Part shown: positions 8,109-16,649 of the stretch, in pieces | How positions within the stretch are numbered: position 1 is the stretch's first letter | Layout of the letters: every line of letters starts with the position of its first letter | NCBI GenBank assembly: GCA_963803375.1 | Contig: CAWDMB010000007.1 | Location: 62,001-126,000 of the forward strand | Reading direction: 5' to 3' | DNA from: JAOPZW01 sp963803375 | GTDB lineage: Bacteria > Actinomycetota > Thermoleophilia > Solirubrobacterales > Solirubrobacteraceae | DNA length: 64,000 bases | Position numbers and translations under genes: made by a program | Notes under the pieces: model-generated | Database searches by the model: none | What the model saw: the letters and a program-made list of their open reading frames with translations, nothing else | Told to the model about the DNA's origin: nothing

Positions 8109-8432
8109 TCAGAAGCCGACCTCGAGATCGCGCAGCTTCGCTTGGACGACGACGAGCTGTCGCGCGAGGAACAGCTCCGTCGGCGTGGCGAGGACCGGCT
8201 GGATGCGTGACAGCTCGAGCCGCAGCTCTCCCGAGACGAGCTCGCGCAGCTGCTCGACGAGCCGTTCGTGGTTGGCGGCGATGTACGAGAGCCAGTCGCG
8301 ATCGGCGCACAGCACGATGACGGTGTCGCGCTGGACGGCCAGCGGCTGCGTGCCCGCCGTCGGCCCATCGAAAAGGCGCGACCAGTTGAGCAGGACCTGC
8401 TCGAGCCGGTCGAAGGCAGGAAAGTGACTCAT
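8109..8432 (-). CDS. uncharacterised small protein, copper-operon paralog A
   Basis: 107 residues of unknown function, beginning MSHFPAFDRLEQVL, and about half identical to the protein encoded just downstream. A hydrophobic strand with one cysteine (DTVIVLCADRDW) sits mid-protein and the C-terminal third is probably helical (TELFLARQLVVVQAKLRDLE). The gene starts 17 bp after the copA stop, in the same direction and with no room for its own promoter, so it is presumably co-transcribed under CsoR control. Neither CopZ, CopK nor CopC motifs are present. It may be a copper-responsive accessory protein, but this is inference. Confidence 0.75.
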   Translation of the reverse strand: MSHFPAFDRLEQVLLNWSRLFDGPTAGTQPLAVQRDTVIVLCADRDWLSYIAANHERLVEQLRELVSGELRLELSRIQPVLATPTELFLARQLVVVQAKLRDLEVGF

Positions 8433-8449
8433 GCCGCCACGCGGTCGAA

Positions 8450-10777
8450 CTAGAGGGTGGGCACGGGCGTAGCTGAGCCGGCGTGGCCGCCGCGCGCCAG
8501 CTCGCCGCCTGACGCGGGCGGTCGCTCGGTCCGGGCGGAATCGAAGCGGCGCAGGCGCAGGGCGTTGGTCACGACCGACACGCTGGAGAATGCCATCGCT
8601 GCGCCGGCGATGACGGGGTTGAGCAGGCCGAGCGCGGCGAGCGGCAGCGCCGCGATGTTGTAGCCGAACGCCCAGGCGAGGTTCTGCTTGATCGTCCACA
8701 GCGTGGCCCGGCTGAGGCGGATGGCGTCGGCGGCGGCGCGCAGGTCGCCGGAGACGAGTGTGAGGTCGGAGGCCTCGATCGCGACGTCGGTGCCGGTCCC
8801 GATGGCCAGCCCGAGGTCGGCCCGCGCGAGCGCCGGCGCGTCGTTGACGCCGTCGCCGACCATGGCGACGACCCGGCCCTCGTCCTGCAGGCGCTCGACG
8901 ACCGAGACCTTGTCGGCCGGAAGCACCTCGGCGATGACCGCGTCGATGCCGACGTCCGCAGCGACGGCCTTTGCGGTCGTCTCGTTGTCGCCGGTGAGTA
9001 GCAGCGGGCGCAGCCCGAGCGCCTCGAGCTGGGCGATGGCTTCCACGGAGGTCGGCTTGACGGCGTCGGCGACCACGAACACCGCCTTGGCCCGGCCGTC
9101 CCAGCCGGCGGCGATGGCGGTCTGGCCCTTGGCCTCGGCGGCGCGCCGGGCGGCGTCGAGCCCGGGCGTCAGGTGCATCGCCCAGTCCGCCAGCAGCGCC
9201 GGCCGGCCGACCACGACCGCGTGGCCGTCGACGACGCCCTCGACACCGAGGCCCTCGCGATTGGTGAAGCCCTCGACCGCGGGAAGCTCGCCCTCGGCCG
9301 CAGCGGCCGTGGCGATGGCCTGGGCGATCGGGTGCTCGGAGGCATGCTCCAGCGCGCCCACCAGGCGCAGCGCCTCGGCGCGCTCGACGCCGTCGGCGAG
9401 CGCGAAGTCGGCCAAGCTCATCTTGCCGGTGGTCACGGTTCCGGTCTTGTCGAGCACGACCGTGTCCACGCGCCGGGTGGACTCCAGGATTTCCGAGCCC
9501 TTGATGAGTAGGCCGAGCTGGGCGCCGCGGCCGGTGCCGACCATGAGCGCGGTCGGGGTTGCCAGCCCGAGCGCGCACGGGCACGCGATGATGAGGACGG
9601 CGACCGCGGCGGTGAACGCGAAGCTCGCGCTCTCGCCGGTGGCGAGCCAGTAGCCGAGCGTCGCGACCGCGAGCCCGATGACGATCGGCACGAAGACGCC
9701 CGAGACCCGGTCGGCCAGACGCTGCACCGGCGCCTTGCCGCTCTGGGCGTCGGTGACGAGCTTGGCAATCTGCGCGAGCGCGGTGTCCGCTCCCACCTTG
9801 GTCGCGCGGATGACGAGGCGGCCTCCGGCATTGACGGTCGCGCCCGCGACCTCCGAGCCGGGGGAGACTTCGACGGGGACGGACTCGCCGGTGAGCATGC
9901 TCATGTCGACGGCCGAGGAGCCTTCCTCGACGACGCCGTCACCGGCGACCTTCTCGCCGGGACGCACGACGAAGCGCTGCCCGACGCGCAGCCGGTCGAC
10001 GGGGATGCGGGTCTCGCGGCCGTGCTCGTCGAGGACGGCCACCTCCTTGGCGCCGAGCTCCAGCAGCGCCTCCAGCGCGGCGCCGGCGCGGCGCTTGGCG
10101 CGCGCCTCGAAGAAGCGGCCCAGCAGGATCAGGGTCGTCACCACGGACGCGACTTCGAGGTAGATGTTGTCGGTGCCGGCGCCGCGCTCGGGGATCGGCT
10201 CGAACGCCATCCGCATCCCCGGCACGCCGGCCTCGCCGAGGAACAGGGCGTACAACGACCACAGCCACGCGGCGAGCACGCCGACGCTGATGAGCGTGTC
10301 CATCGTCGCGGTGGCGTGACGGGCGCCGGCCCAGGCGGCCCTGTGGAACGGCCACGCACCCCAGATGACGACGGGCGTGGCGAGCTGCAGGCTCAACCAC
10401 TGCCAGTTGTCGAACTGCAGCGCCGGCACCATCGCCAGCAGCAGGACCGGGAAGGAGAGGACGGCGGAGACGACGAGCCGCCGGCGCAGCGCGGCGCTCT
10501 CGTCCTCGACCAGGTCGTGATCCTCATGGCCGCCGTCGTGCTGGGGCTCGGCGACCGGCCGCACCGCCTGGTAGCCGGCGGCCGCGACGGCACCGAGCAG
10601 GTCCGCGGGCTTCGCGACCTCGGGGTCGTAGTCGACCGTGGCCTTCTCGGTCGCGAAATTGACCGTCGCCGACACGCCGTCGAGCTTGTTGAGCTTGCGC
10701 TCGATGCGGTTCGCGCACGAGGCGCACGTCATCCCCGCGATCGGAACTTCGACGTGCTCGCTGTGGGTGGTGCTCAT
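8450..10777 (-). CDS. copA: Cu(I)-exporting P1B-type ATPase
   Basis: 775 residues. An N-terminal heavy-metal-associated domain has GMTCASC (Cys18, Cys21), followed by a His/Asp-rich linker, P1B transmembrane helices, the phosphatase motif MLTGES, the membrane metal site CPC at residues 399-401 (IIACPCALGLATPTA), the phosphorylation motif DKTGTVT at Asp443, SEHPIAQA and GDGVNDAPAL. These are the marks of Cu(I) exporters that pump copper out of the cytosol. The ATG at 10777 places the metal-binding domain at the N-terminus; the longer in-frame ORF would run into copZ. It is second in an operon after copZ and before two unknown small proteins, divergent from csoR. Confidence 0.95.
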   Translation of the reverse strand: MSTTHSEHVEVPIAGMTCASCANRIERKLNKLDGVSATVNFATEKATVDYDPEVAKPADLLGAVAAAGYQAVRPVAEPQHDGGHEDHDLVEDESAALRRRLVVSAVLSFPVLLLAMVPALQFDNWQWLSLQLATPVVIWGAWPFHRAAWAGARHATATMDTLISVGVLAAWLWSLYALFLGEAGVPGMRMAFEPIPERGAGTDNIYLEVASVVTTLILLGRFFEARAKRRAGAALEALLELGAKEVAVLDEHGRETRIPVDRLRVGQRFVVRPGEKVAGDGVVEEGSSAVDMSMLTGESVPVEVSPGSEVAGATVNAGGRLVIRATKVGADTALAQIAKLVTDAQSGKAPVQRLADRVSGVFVPIVIGLAVATLGYWLATGESASFAFTAAVAVLIIACPCALGLATPTALMVGTGRGAQLGLLIKGSEILESTRRVDTVVLDKTGTVTTGKMSLADFALADGVERAEALRLVGALEHASEHPIAQAIATAAAAEGELPAVEGFTNREGLGVEGVVDGHAVVVGRPALLADWAMHLTPGLDAARRAAEAKGQTAIAAGWDGRAKAVFVVADAVKPTSVEAIAQLEALGLRPLLLTGDNETTAKAVAADVGIDAVIAEVLPADKVSVVERLQDEGRVVAMVGDGVNDAPALARADLGLAIGTGTDVAIEASDLTLVSGDLRAAADAIRLSRATLWTIKQNLAWAFGYNIAALPLAALGLLNPVIAGAAMAFSSVSVVTNALRLRRFDSARTERPPASGGELARGGHAGSATPVPTL

Positions 10778-10811
10778 GGCGTGCTCGTCGCAGGCAGCGG
10801 GGCGGTCGGCT

Positions 10812-11024
10812 TCAGGCGACGTCGTAGCCGGCTTCGTCGATGGCGGCGCGCACGGCCGCGTCGTCGAGCTGCTCGCCGGCGACCGTGACGCGCTTGGCAT
10901 CGAGGTCGACGTCCACGGACGCGACGCCCGCAACCTTCTCGACCTCAGCGGTGACGGCGGCGCGGCAGTGGCCGCAGCTCATGCCGACAACGGAGTAGGT
11001 CAGCTGCTTGGCGGTCTGGCTCAT
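10812..11024 (-). CDS. copZ: copper chaperone CopZ
   Basis: 70 residues forming a single heavy-metal-associated domain. The Cu(I) site is GMSCGHC (Cys17, Cys20), with the extra His typical of bacterial CopZ. It delivers Cu(I) to CopA or the regulator in the cytoplasm. The ATG at 11024 has a good Shine-Dalgarno, AAGGAA ending 7 nt upstream. It is first in the operon copZ-copA-paralog A-paralog B and its promoter carries a CsoR-type palindrome. Confidence 0.93.
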   Translation of the reverse strand: MSQTAKQLTYSVVGMSCGHCRAAVTAEVEKVAGVASVDVDLDAKRVTVAGEQLDDAAVRAAIDEAGYDVA

Positions 11025-11059
11025 GTCGAGGTTCCTTCGGTGTCGAGCTACCACCACCC

Positions 11060-11080
11060 ACTATACCCCCTAGGTGTATA
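11060..11080 (-). promoter_or_regulatory. copZ promoter with CsoR-type operator
   Basis: The sequence TATACCCCCTAGGTGTATA (11062-11080) is an interrupted palindrome with central CCTAGG, like the other two copper-promoter sites in this region. On the minus strand the hexamer TATAGT (11065-11060) serves as -10 and overlaps one arm, leaving a leader of roughly 30 nt before copZ. Repressor binding would block polymerase. Confidence 0.6.
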
Positions 11081-11084
11081 AAGC

Positions 11085-11113
11085 ATGGCAGGGATACCGC
11101 GGCGGGGTATAGT
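11085..11113 (+). promoter_or_regulatory. csoR promoter with operator-like inverted repeat
   Basis: ATGGCA (11085-11090, 4 of 6 to the -35 consensus), a 17-bp spacer and TATAGT (11108-11113) form a promoter; the ATG of csoR follows after 6 nt, so the mRNA should be leaderless. ATACC...GGGTAT arms at 11094-11110 lie in the spacer and -10, consistent with autoregulation. Confidence 0.55.
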
Positions 11114-11119
11114 CGTCGT

Positions 11120-11413
11120 ATGGCTACGGACACGGCACCCACGCGCGGCTACACCGCCACCAAGGACCAGCTTCACAACCGGCTGCGCCGCGTCGAGGGT
11201 CAAGTCCGCGGGATCCAGCGAATGGTCGACGACGACCGGCCCTGCCCGGACATCCTCGTGCAGATCGCCGCCATCGAGGCGGCGCTCGACAAGGTCGCGC
11301 TCGGCCTGCTCGACGGCCACGTCAAGCACTGCGTGGCCAACGCCGACGGAAGCGAGCGCGAGGCCCAGACCGCAGGGTTGATGGAGGCCATGGCGCGCTT
11401 CATGCGCCGTTGA
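11120..11413 (+). CDS. csoR: copper-sensing transcriptional repressor CsoR
   Basis: 97 residues, all-helical DUF156 family. The Cu(I) ligand set Cys-x(24)-His-x3-Cys is intact: Cys42 (DRPCPD), His67 and Cys71 (GHVKHC). The conserved start of the fold, QLHNRLRRVEGQVRGIQRM, is present. CsoR represses copper export genes and is released when it binds Cu(I). It is divergent from copZ and followed 64 bp later by a second copper-type ATPase, and palindromic operators lie in front of all three transcription units. FrmR or RcnR are excluded by the ligand pattern and setting. Confidence 0.93.
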   Translation: MATDTAPTRGYTATKDQLHNRLRRVEGQVRGIQRMVDDDRPCPDILVQIAAIEAALDKVALGLLDGHVKHCVANADGSEREAQTAGLMEAMARFMRR

Positions 11414-11443
11414 GCAGAGGCGCAGAGCGCAGACGCGCGCGCC

Positions 11444-11471
11444 TTGACATACCCCTAGGGGGTACTAGGAT
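11444..11471 (+). promoter_or_regulatory. promoter and CsoR-type operator of the second copper ATPase
   Basis: A perfect -35 TTGACA (11444-11449), 16-bp spacer and -10 TAGGAT (11466-11471) lie just before the GTG at 11478, leaving 6 nt, so transcription should begin at the start codon. TACCCCTAGGGGGTA (11450-11464) is a near-perfect palindrome filling the spacer. Confidence 0.65.
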
Positions 11472-11477
11472 GAGCCC

Positions 11478-13814
11478 GTGAGCGCGACCCTGTCACCGGC
11501 TCCGCAGACGGTCGTCCTGCACGTCGGCGGCCTGTACTACGCAACCGAGAGGGCGGTCGTCGAACAGGTGCTCGCCCACCGGCCGGGCGTGGTCGCCGTC
11601 GACGCCAATCCCGTCGCGCAGACCGCGATCGTCACGTTCGACCCGGCGGCCACGTCGGTCGAGGACCTGCGCCGCTGGGTGGAGGAATGCGGCTACCACT
11701 GCGCGGGCCAGTCCACGCCCGGCCACATCTGCGACCCCCTGGTCGACGTCGACCACGGGCCGCACGACCACGCGGCGGTCGAGCGCGCCGATGACGCGCA
11801 TGGTCACGGTCATGGCGGCCACGCCGGCATGTCGATGGACTCGATGGCGCGCGATCTGCGCAACCGGTTCCTGGTCGCGCTCGTGTTCACCATCCCCGTC
11901 GTCCTGTGGTCGATGGTCGGCACGAAGCTGCTGGGTACGGAGCTTGCGACGCCGTTCGGCATCGACCGCGACGTCTGGCAGTTCCTGCTCAGCCTGCCGA
12001 TCGTCTTCTACGCGTCGTCGATCTTCTTCGAGGGCGCGGCCTCGGCGCTGCGCAACAAGACGCTGGACATGATGGTGCTGGTCGCGGTCGCGATCGGCAC
12101 CGCGTGGCTGTACTCGGTCGCCGCGACGTTCTTCATCGAAGGCGACGTCTTCTACGAGTCCGCGGGGATGCTGGCCACGTTCGTGCTGCTCGGCCACTGG
12201 TTCGAGATGCGGGCCCGCGGGGGCGCCAACGACGCTGTCCGCGCGCTGTTGGACCTCGCGCCACCGAGGGCGGTCGTCCTCCGCGACGGCGAACCCGTCG
12301 AGATCCCCACCGCCGGGGTTGAGGTCGGCGACATCCTGCTCATCCGCCCCGGGTCCAAGGTGGCGGTCGACGCCACCGTCGAGGAGGGCGAGAGCCGGGT
12401 CGACGAGTCCACCGTCACCGGCGAGAGCCTCCCGGTCAAGAAGACCCCCGGCGACCAGCTCATCGGCGCGACCATCAACAAGAACGGCACGCTGCGCGCC
12501 CGCGCGAGCGCCGTCGGCTCCGACACCGCGCTGGCGCAGATCGTCAAGCTCGTCCAGGAGGCCCAGAGCTCGAAGGCGCCCGGGCAACGCCTGGCTGACC
12601 GCGCCGCGTTCTGGCTGGTGCTGGTCGCGCTCTTCGGAGGCACCCTGACGTTCGTCGTCTGGTACGTGATCGTCGGCCGCGACATCCAGGACTCGCTGCT
12701 GTTCGCCATCACCGTGGTCGTCATCACCTGCCCGGATGCGCTCGGCCTCGCGACCCCAACGGCGATCATGGTCGGCACCGGGCTGGGAGCCAAGCGAGGC
12801 ATCCTGTTCAAGAACGCGATCGCGCTGGAGCGGGCGGCCTCACTGGACACGGTCGTCTTCGACAAGACCGGCACGCTCACGCGCGGCGAGCCCGAGGTCG
12901 TCGCCGTCGCCACCCGCGACGGGGTCGCCGAGACCGAGGTGCTGCGCCTGGTCGCCGCCGCCGAGGGCGACAGCGAGCACCCGCTGGCCCAGGCCATCGT
13001 CAACGCCGCCGGCCGGCGCGGGCTGCAGGTGCCGCGAACCGAGACGTTCCAGGCGGTCCCCGGCCACGGACTGCTCGCCACCGTCGACGGCCACCGCCTC
13101 GCCGTCGGCAACGCCGGGCTGCTGGAGCGCGAAGGCATCCTGCGTGACGGCCTCGCCGCGCGCTCGGATGAGCTCGCCGGACAGGGCCGCACGACCGTGC
13201 AGGTGGCCATCGACGGCAGGGCCGCGGCCGTGATTGCCGTCGCCGACGCCCCGCGCGAAACCTCCGCCGAGGCGATCGCCGCGCTGCGCGAGCTCGGTAT
13301 CCGGCCGGTCATGCTCTCGGGCGACAGCCAAGCCACCGCGGAGCGGGTCGCTGCGGTGCTGGGCATCGACGAGGTCATCGCCGAGGTGCTGCCCGCCGAC
13401 AAGGCCGCCAGGGTCGCCGAGCTACAACGGCAAGGCCGCAAGGTCGCGATGGTCGGCGACGGCGTCAACGACGCCCCCGCGCTCGCGCAGGCCGACGTCG
13501 GCATCGCGATCGGCGCCGGCACCGACGTCGCCGTCGAGACCGCCGACGTCGTGCTCATGCGCTCCGACCCGCTCGACGTCGCCACCGCGATCACGATCAG
13601 CCGCGCCACCAACCGCAAGATGCACCAGAACCTCTCGTGGGCGGTCGGCTACAACTCTCTCGCGCTGCCCGTCGCCGCGGGGGTCTTCGATCCGCTCGGG
13701 TTCGTGCTGCGCCCCGAGGTCGGAGCCATCTCCATGGCAGGCTCCAGCATCATCGTCGCGCTCAACGCGGTCTCGCTGAAGCGGCTGCGCTTGCCCGGCT
13801 CGCACACCGAATGA
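11478..13814 (+). CDS. CopB-like heavy-metal P1B-type ATPase with CPD motif
   Basis: 778 residues. Residues about 10-75 look like a degenerate metal-binding domain: the ferredoxin-like pattern is kept but the usual GMxCxxC is GGLYYATE. A His-rich linker (HGHGHGGHAGMSMDSM) follows, as in CopB-type pumps. The membrane motif expected to be CPC or CPH is CPD at residues 418-420, in TCPDALGLATP. Other catalytic motifs are intact: TVTGES, DKTGTLT at Asp462, SEHPLAQA, GDGVNDAPAL. CsoR-type operator and promoter lie directly upstream, so copper is the probable inducer; the transported ion may be Cu(I), Cu(II) or Ag(I). Leaderless GTG start. An intrinsic-terminator-like hairpin follows. Confidence 0.9.
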   Translation: MSATLSPAPQTVVLHVGGLYYATERAVVEQVLAHRPGVVAVDANPVAQTAIVTFDPAATSVEDLRRWVEECGYHCAGQSTPGHICDPLVDVDHGPHDHAAVERADDAHGHGHGGHAGMSMDSMARDLRNRFLVALVFTIPVVLWSMVGTKLLGTELATPFGIDRDVWQFLLSLPIVFYASSIFFEGAASALRNKTLDMMVLVAVAIGTAWLYSVAATFFIEGDVFYESAGMLATFVLLGHWFEMRARGGANDAVRALLDLAPPRAVVLRDGEPVEIPTAGVEVGDILLIRPGSKVAVDATVEEGESRVDESTVTGESLPVKKTPGDQLIGATINKNGTLRARASAVGSDTALAQIVKLVQEAQSSKAPGQRLADRAAFWLVLVALFGGTLTFVVWYVIVGRDIQDSLLFAITVVVITCPDALGLATPTAIMVGTGLGAKRGILFKNAIALERAASLDTVVFDKTGTLTRGEPEVVAVATRDGVAETEVLRLVAAAEGDSEHPLAQAIVNAAGRRGLQVPRTETFQAVPGHGLLATVDGHRLAVGNAGLLEREGILRDGLAARSDELAGQGRTTVQVAIDGRAAAVIAVADAPRETSAEAIAALRELGIRPVMLSGDSQATAERVAAVLGIDEVIAEVLPADKAARVAELQRQGRKVAMVGDGVNDAPALAQADVGIAIGAGTDVAVETADVVLMRSDPLDVATAITISRATNRKMHQNLSWAVGYNSLALPVAAGVFDPLGFVLRPEVGAISMAGSSIIVALNAVSLKRLRLPGSHTE

Positions 13815-13838
13815 CTCCTACCAGGGACGAACTCCGCC

Positions 13839-13883
13839 CGAGTGCTGACTAAGGCGTCATATGGACGCCTTTTCCAGCACTCG
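13839..13883. terminator. long two-part hairpin, probable intrinsic terminator
   Basis: A 9-bp outer stem (CGAGTGCTG / CAGCACTCG) and an 8-bp inner stem (AAGGCGTC / GACGCCTT) are separated by a 3x3 internal loop and closed by a 5-nt loop. TTTT overlaps the end of the inner stem, as in a rho-independent terminator for the ATPase gene. The surrounding 13815-13952 holds no gene I can support and is distinctly less GC-rich than its neighbours. Confidence 0.6.
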
Positions 13884-13952
13884 GCTCATCGCCGGGCCGT
13901 CACGATCTATCTAGAGATGTCAAAAGTGGGTGAGATCGGCTGGGTCGGCTGG

Positions 13953-14432
13953 CTAGGACCCCACGCGCGCGACGCGCAGGCGCCGCACCCCGCGCGGCGT
14001 CGGGACGGAGACCTCCTGGCCCGGACGCGTGCCCACGAGCGCCCGGGCGATCGGCGACTCGGCCGAGAGCCGGCCCGCGCGCAGGTCGGCCTCGGTCGCG
14101 CCGACGAGGGTGTAGGTCGCCTCGCGGCCGCTCTCGAGGTCGGCGACCGTGACCGTCGAGCCGAAGCTCACGGCGTCGCCGTCGCGCGGCGCCTCGACGA
14201 CGCGCGCGTTGCGCAGCCGCTCGGCCAGGCGTGAGATGCGGGTCTCGAGATGCGCCTGGTCGTCCTTGGCGATGTGGTACTCGGCGTTCTCCCTGAGGTC
14301 GCCCAGCTCGCGCGCGCTCGCGATGCGCTCGGCGATGTCGCGCCGGCCCTCGCGCTCAAGGCGCTCGAGCTCGGCCTTCAGGGCCTCGAGGCCCTCCGCG
14401 GTGATGGCTTCGCCGTCGCGCACGACGCTCAT
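13953..14432 (-). CDS. greA: transcription elongation factor GreA family
   Basis: 159 residues, the normal GreA length. The N-terminal coiled coil contains the ARELGDLRENAEYHIAKDDQ tip, including the conserved acidic residues that reach into the RNA polymerase active site to stimulate cleavage of backtracked RNA. The C-terminal FKBP-like domain has VGATEADLRAGRLSAESPIA and the GxxxGxEVxVxTPxG ending. The ATG at 14432 overlaps the last base of the fbiC stop (TGATG), so the two are coupled. Functional linkage to F420 synthesis is not expected. Confidence 0.93.
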   Translation of the reverse strand: MSVVRDGEAITAEGLEALKAELERLEREGRRDIAERIASARELGDLRENAEYHIAKDDQAHLETRISRLAERLRNARVVEAPRDGDAVSFGSTVTVADLESGREATYTLVGATEADLRAGRLSAESPIARALVGTRPGQEVSVPTPRGVRRLRVARVGS

Positions 14433-16642
14433 CACGCCGCCGCGGCGAGCGGGTGGCGGCGGACGAGCTCGTAGAGCGTCGTCCGCTCGGCCGCCGGGCG
14501 CCCGGCGCGGTGGGCCGCGGCGATCAGCTCGGGCGGATCGAGGCGGACGCCGTGGTAGGAGCCGGCCAGCCGGCTGATGTTCTCCTCCATCAGCGTCCCG
14601 CCGAGGTCGTTGACGCCCCACGTGAGCGCCTCCGTGGCGGCGTCGAGGCCCATCTTCACCCACGAGGCCTGCAGGCTCGGCACGGTGCGCCCGAGCGCGA
14701 GCCGGAAGACGGCGGTGTGCTTGAGGTTCTCCGCGCGCGAGATCTCCTCGACGCCGTGGGTGCGCCCGAGCAGCGTGTGGAAGGGGATGAAGCTCAGCGG
14801 GACGAACTCGGTGAAGCCGCCGGTGCGCTCCTGCAGAGCCCGGACGACGCGCATGTGCTCGGCGAGCTCCCAGGGCTCCTCGATGTGGCCGAACATGACC
14901 GTGGCCGTCGAGCGCAGGCCCGCTCGATGGGAGGCCTCGATGATCTCGACCCACCGCGCGACGGGCAGCTTGTTCGGGCTGATGCGCTCGCGCACACCGT
15001 CGTGGAGGACCTCGGCCGCCGTCCCCGGCGTCGAGCCCAGGCCCGCGTCCTTCAGCCGCGCGAAGACCTCGGCGGGCGCCAGACCGGAGAGGTCGCACAT
15101 GTGCGCGATCTCCATCGGGCTGTAGGCGTGGAGGTGCAGCTGCGGTGCGACCTCCTTGGCGAGCCGCAGCCAGCCCAGGTAGTCCTCGAGCGACCAGTCG
15201 GGGTGGATGCCCGACTGCAGGCAGATCTCGGTCGCCCCGTACGCCACCGCCTCGTGCAGCCGGCGCACGAACTCGTCGCGATCGTGCTCGTAGGCGTCGG
15301 GCGAGCGCTTGCCCTGTCCGAAGCCGCAGAACGCGCAGCCGACCACGCAGACGTTCGAGACGTTGACGTTGCGGTTGACCACGAACGTCACGGTCTCTCC
15401 CGCGAGCTCCGCGCGCAGGTCGTCGGCGGCCGCGCGCAGCTCGGCGACGACCTCCGGCCGCGTCTCGGCGAAGAGCGCCGTCAGCTCGTCCGGGTCGAGG
15501 GCGAGGCCCTCGCGGCCGCGGGCGACCGCGCGCGCCGCGAGGTCCGGGCGCAGCGGGCGCGGCGGGTCGGTGCGCCCCGAGCCGCGGCGCGGGATGAACG
15601 ACCAGAAGCGCGCCTTGACGACGTCGAGCACGCCCTGGGCCATCCATCCCCGGTCGATGAACTGCGGGTAGACGCAGAGGCGCTCGGTGAGCGCCACGCC
15701 GTCGGCCGCCAGGCGCTTGCGCACCTGGTGGGGCGAGGGGAAGGGGTGCTCGGGCGAGATGTGGTCGCCGTTGGCCGACAGCCCGCCGAGGTCGGTCGCG
15801 CCGGCCGCCACGAGCTCCGGCCACCAGTCCGCGAGGTTGGGTGGGACCTGGACCCCGACGCCCGGCAACAGCCGGCGCGCCTCGGCCACGAGCCGGCGCA
15901 TCTCCTCGAGGCTGACCGGCGTGGCCCATGCGGGCAGCTCGCGGTGGGGCGAGTCGGTCAGCCCCGTCGCCCAGAAGCGGTCCGCCGCCGCCGAGGCGAT
16001 CTGCGCGGGCTCCTCGCCGTGATAGCGGCGGTGCGGCACGAAGTTCTGGAGGATCACCTCCTGCAGGTGGCCGTGCTCGGCGTGGACGGCGGCCAGCGCC
16101 TGGAGCGCCGCCACCCGCTCGTCCTCGGACTCGCCGATGCCGACGAGGATGCCGCTCGTGAACGGCACCCGCAGCTCGCCCGCGGCGCGGATCGTGGCCA
16201 GCCGGGTCTCGGGGTCCTTCGTCGGCGAGCCCTGATGGGCGACGAGGTCGGGCCGGATCGACTCGACCATGAGCCCCTGAGAGGCCGTCACCTCGCGCAG
16301 CCGCGCGAGGTCGGAGCGGCCGAGGACCCCGAGGTTGGTGTGCGGGAGCAGCCCGCGCTCGAGCGCGCGCTCGCAGGCCCACGTGACGTAGGCCACGAAG
16401 TCCGTGAAGCCCAGCGCCTGCAGGCGCGTGCGGACCCCCGGATGGGCGCCCGGATCGTCGCCCGTGAGCACGAGCAGCTCCTTGACCTGGCGGCGCGCGG
16501 CGCCGTCGAGGAGCGCCAGCACCTCCTCGGGATCGTGGAGGTGCGGGCGGTGGGTCTTGAACGCGCAGTACTTGCAGTGGGCGACGCACGTGCGCGACAG
16601 CGACAACGTGACGTTGCGCGAGAAGGTGACGCGGCGGCGCAT
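14432..16642 (-). CDS. fbiC: bifunctional Fo synthase (CofG-CofH fusion)
   Basis: 736 residues joining two radical SAM domains that build the deazaflavin Fo from tyrosine and the flavin precursor 5-amino-6-ribitylamino-uracil. The CofG half has CX3CX2C at Cys19, Cys23, Cys26; the CofH half has a second CX3CX2C at Cys432, Cys436, Cys439 (NVCVVGCAFCGFGQ). The fused form is typical of actinobacteria. The other F420 genes are about 7 kb away on the opposite strand. TAGACT lies 7 nt upstream of the ATG at 16642, indicating a leaderless transcript. greA overlaps its 3' end. Confidence 0.95.
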   Translation of the reverse strand: MRRRVTFSRNVTLSLSRTCVAHCKYCAFKTHRPHLHDPEEVLALLDGAARRQVKELLVLTGDDPGAHPGVRTRLQALGFTDFVAYVTWACERALERGLLPHTNLGVLGRSDLARLREVTASQGLMVESIRPDLVAHQGSPTKDPETRLATIRAAGELRVPFTSGILVGIGESEDERVAALQALAAVHAEHGHLQEVILQNFVPHRRYHGEEPAQIASAAADRFWATGLTDSPHRELPAWATPVSLEEMRRLVAEARRLLPGVGVQVPPNLADWWPELVAAGATDLGGLSANGDHISPEHPFPSPHQVRKRLAADGVALTERLCVYPQFIDRGWMAQGVLDVVKARFWSFIPRRGSGRTDPPRPLRPDLAARAVARGREGLALDPDELTALFAETRPEVVAELRAAADDLRAELAGETVTFVVNRNVNVSNVCVVGCAFCGFGQGKRSPDAYEHDRDEFVRRLHEAVAYGATEICLQSGIHPDWSLEDYLGWLRLAKEVAPQLHLHAYSPMEIAHMCDLSGLAPAEVFARLKDAGLGSTPGTAAEVLHDGVRERISPNKLPVARWVEIIEASHRAGLRSTATVMFGHIEEPWELAEHMRVVRALQERTGGFTEFVPLSFIPFHTLLGRTHGVEEISRAENLKHTAVFRLALGRTVPSLQASWVKMGLDAATEALTWGVNDLGGTLMEENISRLAGSYHGVRLDPPELIAAAHRAGRPAAERTTLYELVRRHPLAAAA

Positions 16643-16649
16643 CTCGAGC

